DNA of 5,922 nt, from positions 1-5,922 of the forward strand of contig CALBPH010000401.1 in assembly GCA_937899365.1 (NCBI GenBank). Direction: 5' to 3'. A program made the translations under genes and the position numbers. The notes beneath the pieces were generated by a model. The model saw nothing but the letters and a program-made list of their open reading frames with translations. It was not told the DNA's origin and did no database searches. Source of the stretch: an uncultured Leptolyngbya sp. (GTDB lineage: Bacteria > Cyanobacteriota > Cyanobacteriia > Phormidesmidales > Phormidesmidaceae). Positions 1 to 5,922 of this stretch are shown in pieces (position 1 is the first letter of the stretch; every line of letters begins with the position of its first letter).

Positions 1-79
1 AAATGTCAATTACATAGGCCAGCAAAATAGGATTAAATTTCAGTCAATTTTTTCAAATCTGGAGTGTATAAACATGATA

Positions 80-107
80 TAGCAATCGAATAGAATGTCA
101 GGACAAT
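80..107 (+). repeat. IS630 left terminal inverted repeat
   Basis: This end begins TAGCAATCGA and shares blocks GCAATCGA, GTCAG and ACA with the reverse complement of 1008-1035 at identical spacing (20 of 28 positions). TA at 78-79 lies directly outside it. It overlaps the transposase stop codon at 98-100. Confidence 0.7.
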
Positions 108-637
108 TGTCTAAAGGCATTATCGACGGCATCCCAAAGGATTTCAAACTGAGATAAGGTTTTTCGAAGAAAGTGTTTAAGACGTGCCCAGAACTTCTCA
201 ATCTTATTGAGGTCTGGCGAGTAAGGCGCTAAGAAAAGTAACTGACAGCCAGCTTGCTCAATTAGCGTTTGAATGGTGGCTGATTTATGAAAACTTGCAT
301 TATCCATCACCACCACTTGACCGGGCTTCAACGCAGGCACCAGTACCTGCTCAACCCAGGCTTCGACTAAGACAGTATTGCAGTAGCCTTCAAAGGTTAA
401 CGGTGCTAGAACCGTGCGATTACACCAACCAGCAATCATGCTGATACGCTGAGTTCGATGCCCTAATTTGAGGTCATAAAATCGTTCGGATGCGGCACAC
501 CAACCATACTCATAATCAAGGGTATTGTTGACACCAGCTTCATCGACATACACCAGGTCATCGGCCTTATAGTCTTTAACTGTTTCTAGGAACGCTTGCC
601 GCTGAGCCTCATCTCGCTCTCGATAGCCGTAAGTCTT
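98..637 (-). CDS. Transposase downstream frame (OrfB), DDE catalytic part
   Basis: This frame carries all catalytic residues (VDEAG, MDNASFHK, DLNKIEKFW) and ends at TGA 98-100. The only nearby start-like codon before the first Asp is GTG at 551-553. It falls within conserved protein sequence (DLVYVDEAG), and homologous sequence continues upstream to the A run. The frame therefore does not look independently initiated and is best read as the second half of the frameshifted protein. A database may list it as a separate partial or disrupted transposase. Confidence 0.6.
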   Translation of the reverse strand, partial: KTYGYRERDEAQRQAFLETVKDYKADDLVYVDEAGVNNTLDYEYGWCAASERFYDLKLGHRTQRISMIAGWCNRTVLAPLTFEGYCNTVLVEAWVEQVLVPALKPGQVVVMDNASFHKSATIQTLIEQAGCQLLFLAPYSPDLNKIEKFWARLKHFLRKTLSQFEILWDAVDNAFRQLS

Positions 638-969
638 TTTTTTCGCGTAAATCCAATCTGCTTGAGCACTTTGCTGATGGTTCGATCACTGATGGGCGTC
701 GGCCACAGTTCGGCCATCGCTTTCTGAGTGAGATGGCCATTAGCCTCAGCGAACTGACGGAAGGCTGCTAAATCAGATATTTTGGGTTCTGGGCCTCGCA
801 GATAGTCGCGATTCGCTGAAAAACTGCCGGTGTCCTCCCGACGTTGGAGCCAAGTATCGAACGTCGAACGTCCAATATTAAGCGTTCGACAGATATGGCT
901 TTTGCGCTCACCTCGGTCGAAAGCGTCAATTGCTTTACGCCGTAGATCATCACTATAAGGGGCTGCCAT
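98..969 (-). CDS. IS630-family transposase, full-length product via -1 frameshift
   Basis: This is a DDE/RNase H-fold transposase that would cut and join the IS at TA sites. Reading from ATG 967-969 and shifting back one base in the A8 run at 636-643 gives a 290-residue protein. Residues 1-48 form a helix-turn-helix (DLRRKAIDAF...ICRTLNIGRSTFDTWL) and residues about 62-113 form a second one. The junction then reads KKKTYGYRERDEAQRQAF, a sequence typical of the family. The catalytic triad is complete: D143 in YVDEAG, D223 in VVMDNASFHK and E258 in SPDLNKIEKFW. The last two are separated by 34 residues, as in IS630. One oddity is LNKIE where LNPIE is usual. No strong Shine-Dalgarno precedes the ATG. 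The family assignment is secure; whether the protein is active is inferred. Confidence 0.88.
586..969 (-). CDS. Transposase upstream frame (OrfA), DNA-binding part without frameshift
   Basis: Without a shift, translation from ATG 967-969 ends at TAG 586-588 and gives 127 residues. About 111 of these belong to the genuine transposase and contain both helix-turn-helix regions. The last 16 or so residues after the A run (ending SGKRS) are out-of-frame sequence. The product would bind DNA but lack all three catalytic residues. In other IS elements such products can compete with the full transposase at the ends, but that role is only inferred here. Confidence 0.7.
   Translation of the reverse strand: MAAPYSDDLRRKAIDAFDRGERKSHICRTLNIGRSTFDTWLQRREDTGSFSANRDYLRGPEPKISDLAAFRQFAEANGHLTQKAMAELWPTPISDRTISKVLKQIGFTRKKRLTAIESEMRLSGKRS
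636..643 (-). other. A8 slippery site for -1 frameshifting
   Basis: The coding strand reads CGA AAA AAA AGA in the upstream frame. This contains A AAA AAA at 643-637, a perfect X XXY YYZ heptamer, followed by G. Slipping back one base gives AAA AAA AAG ACT TAC, and conserved transposase sequence resumes at once (KKTYGYRERDEA). Frameshifting on A-rich heptamers is known in several IS families, including some IS630 members. I saw no convincing stimulatory hairpin just downstream. A chance indel in the A run would look the same. Confidence 0.7.
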
Positions 970-985
970 CAGTCAAGTCTTGGAT

Positions 986-1021
986 ATAGTCACGGGAACA
1001 TTTATATAATGTACTGACTAT
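986..1021. repeat. Subterminal palindrome upstream of the transposase start
   Basis: ATAGTCA (986-992) and TGACTAT (1015-1021) form perfect 7-bp arms around a 22-base centre. The centre itself contains near-symmetrical ACATTTATATAATGT. The outer arm is part of the right terminal repeat, so the end's GTCA motif occurs again in inverted orientation close by. It lies 17-52 bases upstream of the transposase ATG, where it could be a second transposase-binding site or an operator. That role is inferred. Confidence 0.45.
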
Positions 1022-1035
1022 CCCCTCGATTGCAA
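1008..1035 (-). repeat. IS630 right terminal inverted repeat
   Basis: Read on the minus strand it starts TTGCAATCGA and carries GTCAG and ACA at the same offsets as the left end. TA at 1036-1037 lies directly outside. This is the transposase-proximal end. The outer TTGCAA and a CATTAT 18 bases further in could serve as a weak -35/-10 pair for the transposase, although that pairing is speculative. Confidence 0.7.
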
Positions 1036-1074
1036 TATTTGGATGCAAACGCCTTAGGTCCTGGTTAATATCCC

Positions 1075-1938
1075 TTATTTATTGCCAGTCCCAACCGACT
1101 GACACAGCTCCACCAGTGCCGTCTGACAATCACTATGAGCCTGTTTAGCCTGTTCTACGAGTTCAGCAGAAAATGACTGCGTCAGCTGACGTTGCGATCG
1201 CACAATTTTTCCTGCTTTAATATTCCCCTTCGAATCCCCCACGCCTTTCATTCCAGTCGTTTTCAGTACCCTATACTCCTCCGTAAACGGGGCCTGAGTC
1301 TGCAAAAAGTCCTGAAGCGTCGTCAACACCTGGGGAGTATTCTCCAACAGTTGTTCATAGGACACCACCAGCATACGCTGTTGATTGTTAATCAGCTGAG
1401 CATACTCCACCAGCATCGCCAGCCGCTGAGAATAATACTCAATCGTATCCTGCTGATTCCAATGGGGCTTTAAGTCCGCAATACTTGCTAGACTGCGCGC
1501 TGGCTCCCGCAGTAAAAAGATGGCATACACCTGCTCGGACTGCAAAAAGTCATGATCCAAAAACTTTTTGTTATGCAGCACCTTATCCATAACGTACTGG
1601 TGGTCCATGCGTAAATTCTGCATGTCCCCCAATGTTCGAAAGTCTTGCGCCTGCCAATAGACCTTTTTCAGCAGGGTCTTAAAGTCACTGGCATCGGTGT
1701 AGTTTGTATGGGTTTCGCCATAACCAATCACCTCAGGATTTGTCGTCAGCAGGTGGGTCAGCAGCGAGGACCCAGATCGCATATGACTCAGCAATAGCAA
1801 AAACCGGTAAGGTGTAGCCCGAAAGGCTACACCATAGGGCTGATTGGCCGCCTCAATCCGGTAGCCAAAGTAGGTTTGCACCAGGTCATTCTTATACTCA
1901 CGAATCCGCTGTCGCCACTGGCCTAACGCTGCACCCAT
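1075..1938 (-). CDS. PAPS-dependent sulfotransferase family protein
   Basis: Members of this family transfer a sulfuryl group from 3'-phosphoadenosine-5'-phosphosulfate to a hydroxyl or amino group, often on a carbohydrate. The 287 residues include the 5'-phosphosulfate-binding loop at about 46-60 (FLLLLSHMRSGSSLL, after a beta strand). They also include a 3'-phosphate-binding segment at about 140-153 (IFLLREPARSLASI, with R144 and S149). A glycine-rich stretch at about 232-245 (GVGDSKGNIKAGKI) resembles the C-terminal cofactor-contacting region of the family. No signal peptide or membrane span is evident, so a cytoplasmic location is expected. ATG 1936-1938 has no clear Shine-Dalgarno, but a promoter-like pair lies about 26 bases upstream. 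The acceptor cannot be told from sequence, and the neighbouring chemotaxis genes do not reveal it. Confidence 0.82.
   Translation of the reverse strand: MGAALGQWRQRIREYKNDLVQTYFGYRIEAANQPYGVAFRATPYRFLLLLSHMRSGSSLLTHLLTTNPEVIGYGETHTNYTDASDFKTLLKKVYWQAQDFRTLGDMQNLRMDHQYVMDKVLHNKKFLDHDFLQSEQVYAIFLLREPARSLASIADLKPHWNQQDTIEYYSQRLAMLVEYAQLINNQQRMLVVSYEQLLENTPQVLTTLQDFLQTQAPFTEEYRVLKTTGMKGVGDSKGNIKAGKIVRSQRQLTQSFSAELVEQAKQAHSDCQTALVELCQSVGTGNK
1194..1201. repeat. HIP1 octamer
   Basis: Exact GCGATCGC, the palindrome overrepresented in many cyanobacterial genomes. It lies in the 3' part of the sulfotransferase gene and supports a cyanobacterial origin. Confidence 0.6.
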
Positions 1939-1963
1939 AGGTATTACCAGATCGTCTCAACTA

Positions 1964-1992
1964 GATATACGTTACCCCACAGAGTCTGTCAG
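1964..1992 (-). promoter_or_regulatory. Candidate sigma70-type promoter for the sulfotransferase gene
   Basis: On the minus strand CTGACA (1992-1987; five of six bases match TTGACA) is followed after exactly 17 bases by TATATC (1969-1964; four of six match TATAAT). Transcription would start near 1957, leaving a leader of about 20 bases before the ATG at 1938. The spacing and position are good, but the -10 is imperfect and such pairs occur by chance. Confidence 0.4.
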
Positions 1993-2007
1993 ATTGCTAT
2001 CTCCCGT

Positions 2008-2046
2008 GCTGATTTAGGGGCGGCAGCGTCCTATCTCTAAATCAGC
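2008..2046. repeat. Perfect 10-bp inverted repeat just after the hybrid kinase gene
   Basis: GCTGATTTAG (2008-2017) and CTAAATCAGC (2037-2046) are exact reverse complements around a 19-base loop. The structure begins 7 bases after the kinase stop codon. In the RNA it would form a hairpin that may end transcription or protect the 3' end. No T tract follows on the minus strand, so it is not a canonical intrinsic terminator. It could also be a protein-binding palindrome upstream of the sulfotransferase promoter. Confidence 0.6.
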
Positions 2047-2053
2047 AACGGAA

Positions 2054-5000
2054 TTAGACAGTGACCTTACTTTCCAACTTTTTAGTAAACCGCTTCAGCT
2101 GTCCCAACAGTTCCTGCTCGTTATATGGCTTTGAAAAGTAAGCCGTAGCTCCCAAATTCATCGCCAGTTTACGGTGCTTTTCACTACTGCGGGAGGTCAG
2201 CATCATAATGGGCAATTCACCAAAGGCTGGCCGATATCTAAGCTCTTCCAAAACGCCATAGCCATCCAGACGCGGCATTTCAATATCACAAATTACGGCT
2301 TTAACCGTCAGACCACCGAGCAGCTTATCAACCGCTTCTCGACCATCCTTGGCCTGTTCAACCAAATAGCCCGACCGTTCTAACGTGGTCGCTAAATAGC
2401 GACGGGCATGGATCGAATCATCCACCACCAATATCCTGGCAGCCTTAGACTGGACCGGTGGTGTCACTGGGGTAGCCGCTGGCAGTTGTTCGGGGCCAGC
2501 CACGATCCACTCCATCAGACGAATCGGCTCAATCAAGGGAATGCCACGACCATCCCCGAGTACGGTTACCCCACTAAACCCAGTGGGCAATGGCATGGGG
2601 CTAGCCACGGAACGGATGGCGACTTCCTGCTCTTGCCAAAAGCGGTCGATAGCCAAACCGTAGCAGTTTTTGCCTTCACCCACCACCACGACCATGGGAG
2701 AGTTAATTAGCGGTTGACCCCCCATTTCCAAGGGTCTGTTGGCGGACCGCATGGTCCAATGTTCATCTAATCTGATCAGAGGAATAAGTCCCTCTCTCCA
2801 GGTTATAGATGTCTGCGTCAGGTCCATATCCGGAGCCCTGATCACCTCTTGAACCATATCCACGGGCAGGGCAAAGACGGAGCTGCTACGCTCTAGCAGC
2901 ATGACCCGCAAAATAGACAGCGATAGCGGAATGCTAATGGTAAACGTGGTGCCTTGCCCCGAGCCCGTAACTACCTGGATATCGCCCTGTAGTTCTTTAA
3001 GGTTGGTGCGGACCACATCCATACCAAAACCACGTCCCGATAGCTCAGTCACCGTGCCGCTGGTGCTAAAACCGGGTTCAAAAATAAATGACAGCAGCTC
3101 CTGACGCCCCATGGTCTCTACTTGCTCAGGGGGCAGGTTATATTTACGAATGCGATCGCGAACCCGCTCTAGATCAATGCCGCCACCGTCATCACTCAGG
3201 GTGATCACAACCCGGTTACCACGATTCACCGCCCGCAGAGCAATAGTCCCCACCTCAGATTTTTGCTGGCTTCGGCGCACACCAGGGCTTTCAATACCAT
3301 GGTCAAAGGCATTGCGTAGTAGGTGCATCAGCGGATCGCTAAGCTGATCGAGGGCAAACTGTTCGATCAGGGTGGTCCCCCCTTCCAGCTTGAGTTCTAC
3401 GGGCTTGCCATATTGAACCGACCAGTCGCGTACCACCCGAGGAAACCGTCCAACGATCTCTTCAAACGGTCGCATTTGGGTCTGGGTAATCCGATTTTTG
3501 AGCGTCCGGCTAGTGTAGTTAAGACTACCCACAGCCTGACCAATTTCATTGAGACCCAGCTCAATATCGCGACTCACCTCTTCAAGTTTTACGATGGTCT
3601 CCATGTGCTCCTGGGCCAGCAGGTGCAGCTTGGAATAGCGATCAAACTCCAGTACATCCAGGTCTTCGGGGGCAGCGACACTAGTGGTCCCGTTTTGCCG
3701 TGCTCCGCCGTTGGTGCTATAGCTAACAGGGATACTGACAATATCGTCCGCAGACACCGGACCTTCCGTGGAGGCCTGGTCGTACCACTGCCGTAGCTCC
3801 TTGTTAAACAAGGCCAGTGCCCCCATTCGTTCCTGCATCAGCTCACTAAATGTCTGTAGCTGCTCTAGCTTAAGGTTGACGGCATTACGGTTAAGAATTA
3901 ACGACTCAAAGGTACTGTTAATTTGCTTAAGCTGATCCACTGAGACCCTAACAGTGGATGTTTTTTGAGCACCGGGAACAGAGGGTCGAAGCGGTACGCT
4001 TAAAGGCACCAATGAAATAGCCGGAGAGTCTGCTGATTCAGCATCTAAAGCTGCTTCTGAGGCTGCTTCTAAGACATCTTCTGGGGCCTCTTCTGAAGCC
4101 CCTTCTGAGGCTCCTTCTAAGGCCCCTTCTAAGACCTCTTCAGGAAGATCCGCTGCCACGGCCTCCTCCAGTCCTAGGTCGAGGGTGTCTTCTGGTACGT
4201 CAGGAAGAGGGGTCTCTAGGGCGGCAAATTGCCCCTGAAGTGCTTCCAAATCAACAGCTTGATCAAAAGAGTTGTCTATTGCGGCCAGATCAGGATCTGC
4301 CAGCTCGTCTGCTGATAAATCTTCTGCCAGTTCCTGCGGTATGTCGGCCGTAATATCCAGCGCCGCAAACTGATCCTGTAGCTGATTAATATCATTGTCA
4401 GCACCCAGACCGGGTAAATCAACCAAATCAACCGATAGCCCAGGCAGAATACCGTCAGCCTCAGGAAGCTCGATTAGGCCACTGTCAGATTTAAGCGGTG
4501 CTAGCTCCCTTGGCAATCGTTCTGTCCGGCCCAAAAGGACAAGGGAATGACATCGTCGCCAGGTCTTTAGGGCCTGATCTGCGATCCCATGCATATCCTC
4601 AGGCAACGCCAAGGCACACTGCTGCTGCACAGACTGACACAGAGAGACAAATGAGTCGAGCTGGGCCATTAGACCAAACTCAGACAGCTGACTCGTAATG
4701 CCAATCAGCGCCTGTTTGAGCTCGTCACCCCTCAGATTGGGCAGCCGCTGCTCAAATTCTTCTAGCGTATCGTCAACACTGGTGGTGAAAATAACAAAAT
4801 CAAGGTTTGCATTGTTGTCTTCCGACAGCAATCGCGCCTCATCATCCGGGGTGAGATCTCCTAACCGTTGATTAAGCTGAGCAAAGATGGGCTCAACGTC
4901 ATTAGCAACCCACTGCTGATCGATGGGCCGCTGATCGTGGTACTGCTGCCGTACTATTCGTAAACAGTCCACGCCTTGCAATAGCAAGGTTTCTAGATGG

Positions 5001-5257
5001 GTATCTACCGACAGCTGACGAGCTCGAAGAATCTTAAATGAATCCTCGAGATTGTGGGCCACCTGACTCAGCACCACAAATCCCATCATACCTGCCGTCC
5101 CTTTTACAGAGTGAGCGGCTCGCATGGCAATGTTGATCTGGTCAGCCTGATCATCCGCTGTCTTGAGCCCCAACAAGACAGTTTCAATTTCACCAAAGTA
5201 CGTTTCAGCCTCTGCCAGGAATGTGAGCCGGGCCTGTTGCTCTTTATCTAGTGCCAT
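2054..5257 (-). CDS. CheA-type hybrid histidine kinase (Hpt-HATPase-CheW-REC), PilL-like
   Basis: This 1067-residue chemotaxis-type kinase would autophosphorylate under receptor control and pass phosphate to response regulators. An N-terminal Hpt (about 5-125) has phospho-acceptor H49 in AAHSVKGTAG. A second helical segment (about 150-250) follows, then an acidic linker (about 255-430) with repeats. The dimerisation region spans about 435-600. The ATPase domain has an N box (HLLRNAFDHGIE, N649/H653), a G1 box (DDGGG, 689-693), FEPGFST near 726 and a G2 box (GRGFGMDVV, 741-749). A CheW-like domain (about 782-918) would couple to receptors. The C-terminal receiver (941-1057) has D946/D947, acceptor D991, T1021 and K1043. 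All key residues are present. It starts 3 bases after the receptor gene's stop, with GAAGGA six bases before the ATG. The layout matches cyanobacterial kinases of phototaxis/pilus (Tax/Pil/Hmp) clusters, but which one is not decided here. Confidence 0.95.
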   Translation of the reverse strand: MALDKEQQARLTFLAEAETYFGEIETVLLGLKTADDQADQINIAMRAAHSVKGTAGMMGFVVLSQVAHNLEDSFKILRARQLSVDTHLETLLLQGVDCLRIVRQQYHDQRPIDQQWVANDVEPIFAQLNQRLGDLTPDDEARLLSEDNNANLDFVIFTTSVDDTLEEFEQRLPNLRGDELKQALIGITSQLSEFGLMAQLDSFVSLCQSVQQQCALALPEDMHGIADQALKTWRRCHSLVLLGRTERLPRELAPLKSDSGLIELPEADGILPGLSVDLVDLPGLGADNDINQLQDQFAALDITADIPQELAEDLSADELADPDLAAIDNSFDQAVDLEALQGQFAALETPLPDVPEDTLDLGLEEAVAADLPEEVLEGALEGASEGASEEAPEDVLEAASEAALDAESADSPAISLVPLSVPLRPSVPGAQKTSTVRVSVDQLKQINSTFESLILNRNAVNLKLEQLQTFSELMQERMGALALFNKELRQWYDQASTEGPVSADDIVSIPVSYSTNGGARQNGTTSVAAPEDLDVLEFDRYSKLHLLAQEHMETIVKLEEVSRDIELGLNEIGQAVGSLNYTSRTLKNRITQTQMRPFEEIVGRFPRVVRDWSVQYGKPVELKLEGGTTLIEQFALDQLSDPLMHLLRNAFDHGIESPGVRRSQQKSEVGTIALRAVNRGNRVVITLSDDGGGIDLERVRDRIRKYNLPPEQVETMGRQELLSFIFEPGFSTSGTVTELSGRGFGMDVVRTNLKELQGDIQVVTGSGQGTTFTISIPLSLSILRVMLLERSSSVFALPVDMVQEVIRAPDMDLTQTSITWREGLIPLIRLDEHWTMRSANRPLEMGGQPLINSPMVVVVGEGKNCYGLAIDRFWQEQEVAIRSVASPMPLPTGFSGVTVLGDGRGIPLIEPIRLMEWIVAGPEQLPAATPVTPPVQSKAARILVVDDSIHARRYLATTLERSGYLVEQAKDGREAVDKLLGGLTVKAVICDIEMPRLDGYGVLEELRYRPAFGELPIMMLTSRSSEKHRKLAMNLGATAYFSKPYNEQELLGQLKRFTKKLESKVTV
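3152..3159. repeat. HIP1 octamer
   Basis: A second exact GCGATCGC, inside the ATPase part of the hybrid kinase gene. Two copies in 5.9 kb is far more than chance would give at about 50% GC. Confidence 0.6.
4037..4144 (-). repeat. In-frame 12-bp tandem repeats (8 units plus one degenerate) in the kinase linker
   Basis: Eight consecutive 12-bp units (4049-4144) encode tetrapeptides of the form [P/L/S]-E-[E/G/D/A]-[V/A] at kinase residues 372-403: PEEV, LEGA, LEGA, SEGA, SEEA, PEDV, LEAA, SEAA. A ninth degenerate unit (LDAE) follows. On the plus strand the units look like GCCCCTTCTGAG with a few changes each. The unit is a multiple of three, so gain or loss of copies keeps the frame. The tract probably forms an acidic, flexible or helical spacer between the Hpt and the kinase core. 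Confidence 0.8.
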
Positions 5258-5260
5258 GGA

Positions 5261-5922
5261 TTATCCTTCAACCTTAAACTGTTCCACAGAGGCCTGTAGC
5301 TCTTGGGCTACTTGGGCAGTTTCTTGGATGGCCTGGGCCACCTGAGTAGAAGATTTGGACTGTTGCTCAGATGTTTGGGTCGCCTTCTGCATCAGCTGCG
5401 TCACCGCCTTAGACACCATGGTTTGGTTGGTGGTCGATGTGGAAATCTCCTGCATCAGCTGGTTAATTTGCTCAGATTTAGCTAGAACCTCCTCTAGCTG
5501 TTGCTGAGTGGCTTTAACCCGCTGGCTTCTATCTACCTCCTGAGAAGTACCAGTCTCAATGGCCGCGACTACTTCCTGGGTCTCTGTTTGAATTTCGGCC
5601 ACAATCTGGGCAATGGTTTTGGTTGCACCGGCCGATTGTTCCGCCAGGGAGCCCACCTGCTCTGCAACTGCCGTAAAGCCCTGCCCCAGCTCACCTGCTC
5701 GAGACGCCTCCACACTGGCATTTACCGCTAGCAAGTTTGTTTTGAGAGCAATTTCGTCAATCAGACTGACCGCCTGGGCAATCTTCTGGGCCGATTCCCC
5801 CAGACGCTTAATTTTCTTAGCGGTCTCACCCACTGTCGAGCGCAGTTCTAGAATACTGTCGGCGGTTTCTCCCATAGATTGGGAACCGGCCTGGGCCGTT
5901 GTATTGGTTTCGTTGGTGAGGG
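5261..5922 (-). CDS. Methyl-accepting chemotaxis protein, C-terminal signalling domain (5' end outside window)
   Basis: The open frame runs to the window edge, and the 219 visible residues are only the cytoplasmic signalling hairpin. The Met at 5873-5875 is not the start, because the upstream codons continue the coiled coil (LTNETNTTAQAGSQS). The hairpin tip that binds CheA and CheW is at visible residues about 51-96, with EIALKTNLLAVNASVEASRAG and then GQGFTAVAEQV. It is flanked by long Gln/Glu/Thr-rich helices typical of adaptation regions. The C-terminus (ASVEQFKVEG) has no NWETF-type tether for CheR/CheB. Sensor and membrane parts lie upstream and cannot be seen. Its gene ends 3 bases before the CheA-type kinase, so the two probably form one receptor-kinase complex. 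A PilJ-like role in phototaxis or pilus control is likely by context but is inferred. Confidence 0.92.
   Translation of the reverse strand, partial: LTNETNTTAQAGSQSMGETADSILELRSTVGETAKKIKRLGESAQKIAQAVSLIDEIALKTNLLAVNASVEASRAGELGQGFTAVAEQVGSLAEQSAGATKTIAQIVAEIQTETQEVVAAIETGTSQEVDRSQRVKATQQQLEEVLAKSEQINQLMQEISTSTTNQTMVSKAVTQLMQKATQTSEQQSKSSTQVAQAIQETAQVAQELQASVEQFKVEG
5264..5269 (-). promoter_or_regulatory. Ribosome binding site of the hybrid kinase gene
   Basis: GAAGGA lies six bases before ATG 5255-5257 and inside the last codons of the upstream receptor gene. It supports this ATG as the kinase start and suggests coupled translation of the two genes. Confidence 0.65.

Larger units (their letters stand above)
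80..1035 (-). mobile_element. IS630-family insertion sequence, apparently complete
   Basis: Both ends carry matching inverted repeats (80-107 and 1008-1035; 20 of 28 positions agree, 9 of the outer 10). They enclose a single DDE transposase gene on the minus strand. TA dinucleotides flank the element at 78-79 and 1036-1037, which fits the TA target duplication of the IS630/Tc1/mariner superfamily. The length of about 956 bp is near the usual size for the family. The transposase stop codon lies inside the left repeat, which is common in compact IS elements. The element sits 39 bp beyond the sulfotransferase stop and does not visibly break a gene. The exact outer boundary could differ by a base or two, because the left flank reads TATA. 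Confidence 0.8.

Noticed and set aside
1..50. Minus-strand open stretch running off the left edge (reads FNPILLAYVIDI)
   Set aside because: Only about 14 codons are visible after a stop, with no convincing start codon or ribosome binding site. It could be the beginning of a gene outside the window, but this cannot be supported.
768..953. A 61-codon minus-strand frame inside the transposase gene
   Set aside because: It overlaps the helix-turn-helix coding frame and has no features of its own.
1192..1473. Plus-strand open frame opposite the sulfotransferase
   Set aside because: The minus strand encodes a clear family protein here, and the opposite translation is His/Leu/Arg-rich without any motif.
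2008..2046. Canonical intrinsic terminator for the kinase operon
   Set aside because: The stem is perfect but its loop is long and no T run follows on the transcribed strand, so I list it as an inverted repeat only.
3323..3796. A 157-codon plus-strand open frame inside the hybrid kinase gene
   Set aside because: It lies entirely opposite conserved kinase sequence and its translation has no recognisable motif. It is a shadow of the real gene, as are the other plus-strand frames across 2174-5731.
4037..4144. Possible CRISPR or regulatory repeat array
   Set aside because: The 12-bp units are contiguous, have no spacers and keep the kinase reading frame, so they are a coding minisatellite.
5873..5875. 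Start codon of a small 204-residue chemotaxis protein
   Set aside because: The frame stays open and continues receptor-like coiled-coil sequence upstream to the window edge, so this Met is internal to a larger receptor.

Overview
The window most likely comes from a cyanobacterium. Two exact HIP1 octamers (GCGATCGC) are present. The largest gene has the CheA-type layout common in cyanobacterial phototaxis and type IV pilus clusters: Hpt, kinase core, CheW and receiver in one polypeptide. An IS630 element and a sulfotransferase also fit a large accessory-rich cyanobacterial genome. The genus cannot be fixed from the sequence. All four genes lie on the minus strand, so transcription runs from high to low coordinates.

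Positions 5922-5261 hold the C-terminal signalling half of a methyl-accepting chemotaxis protein whose start lies outside the window. Three bases after its stop, and behind a good ribosome binding site, is a 1067-residue CheA-type hybrid kinase (5257-2054). The two are almost certainly co-transcribed, with the receptor controlling the kinase. The kinase has a long acidic, repeat-rich linker that includes a run of eight in-frame 12-bp repeats. A perfect 10-bp inverted repeat sits just after its stop codon.

A 115-bp gap, with a plausible sigma70-type promoter, separates the kinase from a 287-residue PAPS-dependent sulfotransferase (1938-1075). It probably modifies a glycan or other small acceptor and appears to be transcribed on its own.

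An IS630-family insertion sequence of about 956 bp (about 80-1035) lies 39 bp beyond the sulfotransferase stop. Its ends are imperfect inverted repeats flanked by TA. Its transposase is in two frames joined by a run of eight A residues. A -1 shift there restores a 290-residue protein with a complete DDE triad, so programmed frameshifting is likely and decay less so. The left 77 bases are AT-rich flanking DNA with no supportable gene.

Nothing here clearly amounts to a new biological system. The most distinctive points are the frameshift site, the repeat-bearing kinase linker with a duplicated short motif, and a second, histidine-less helical domain after the Hpt.
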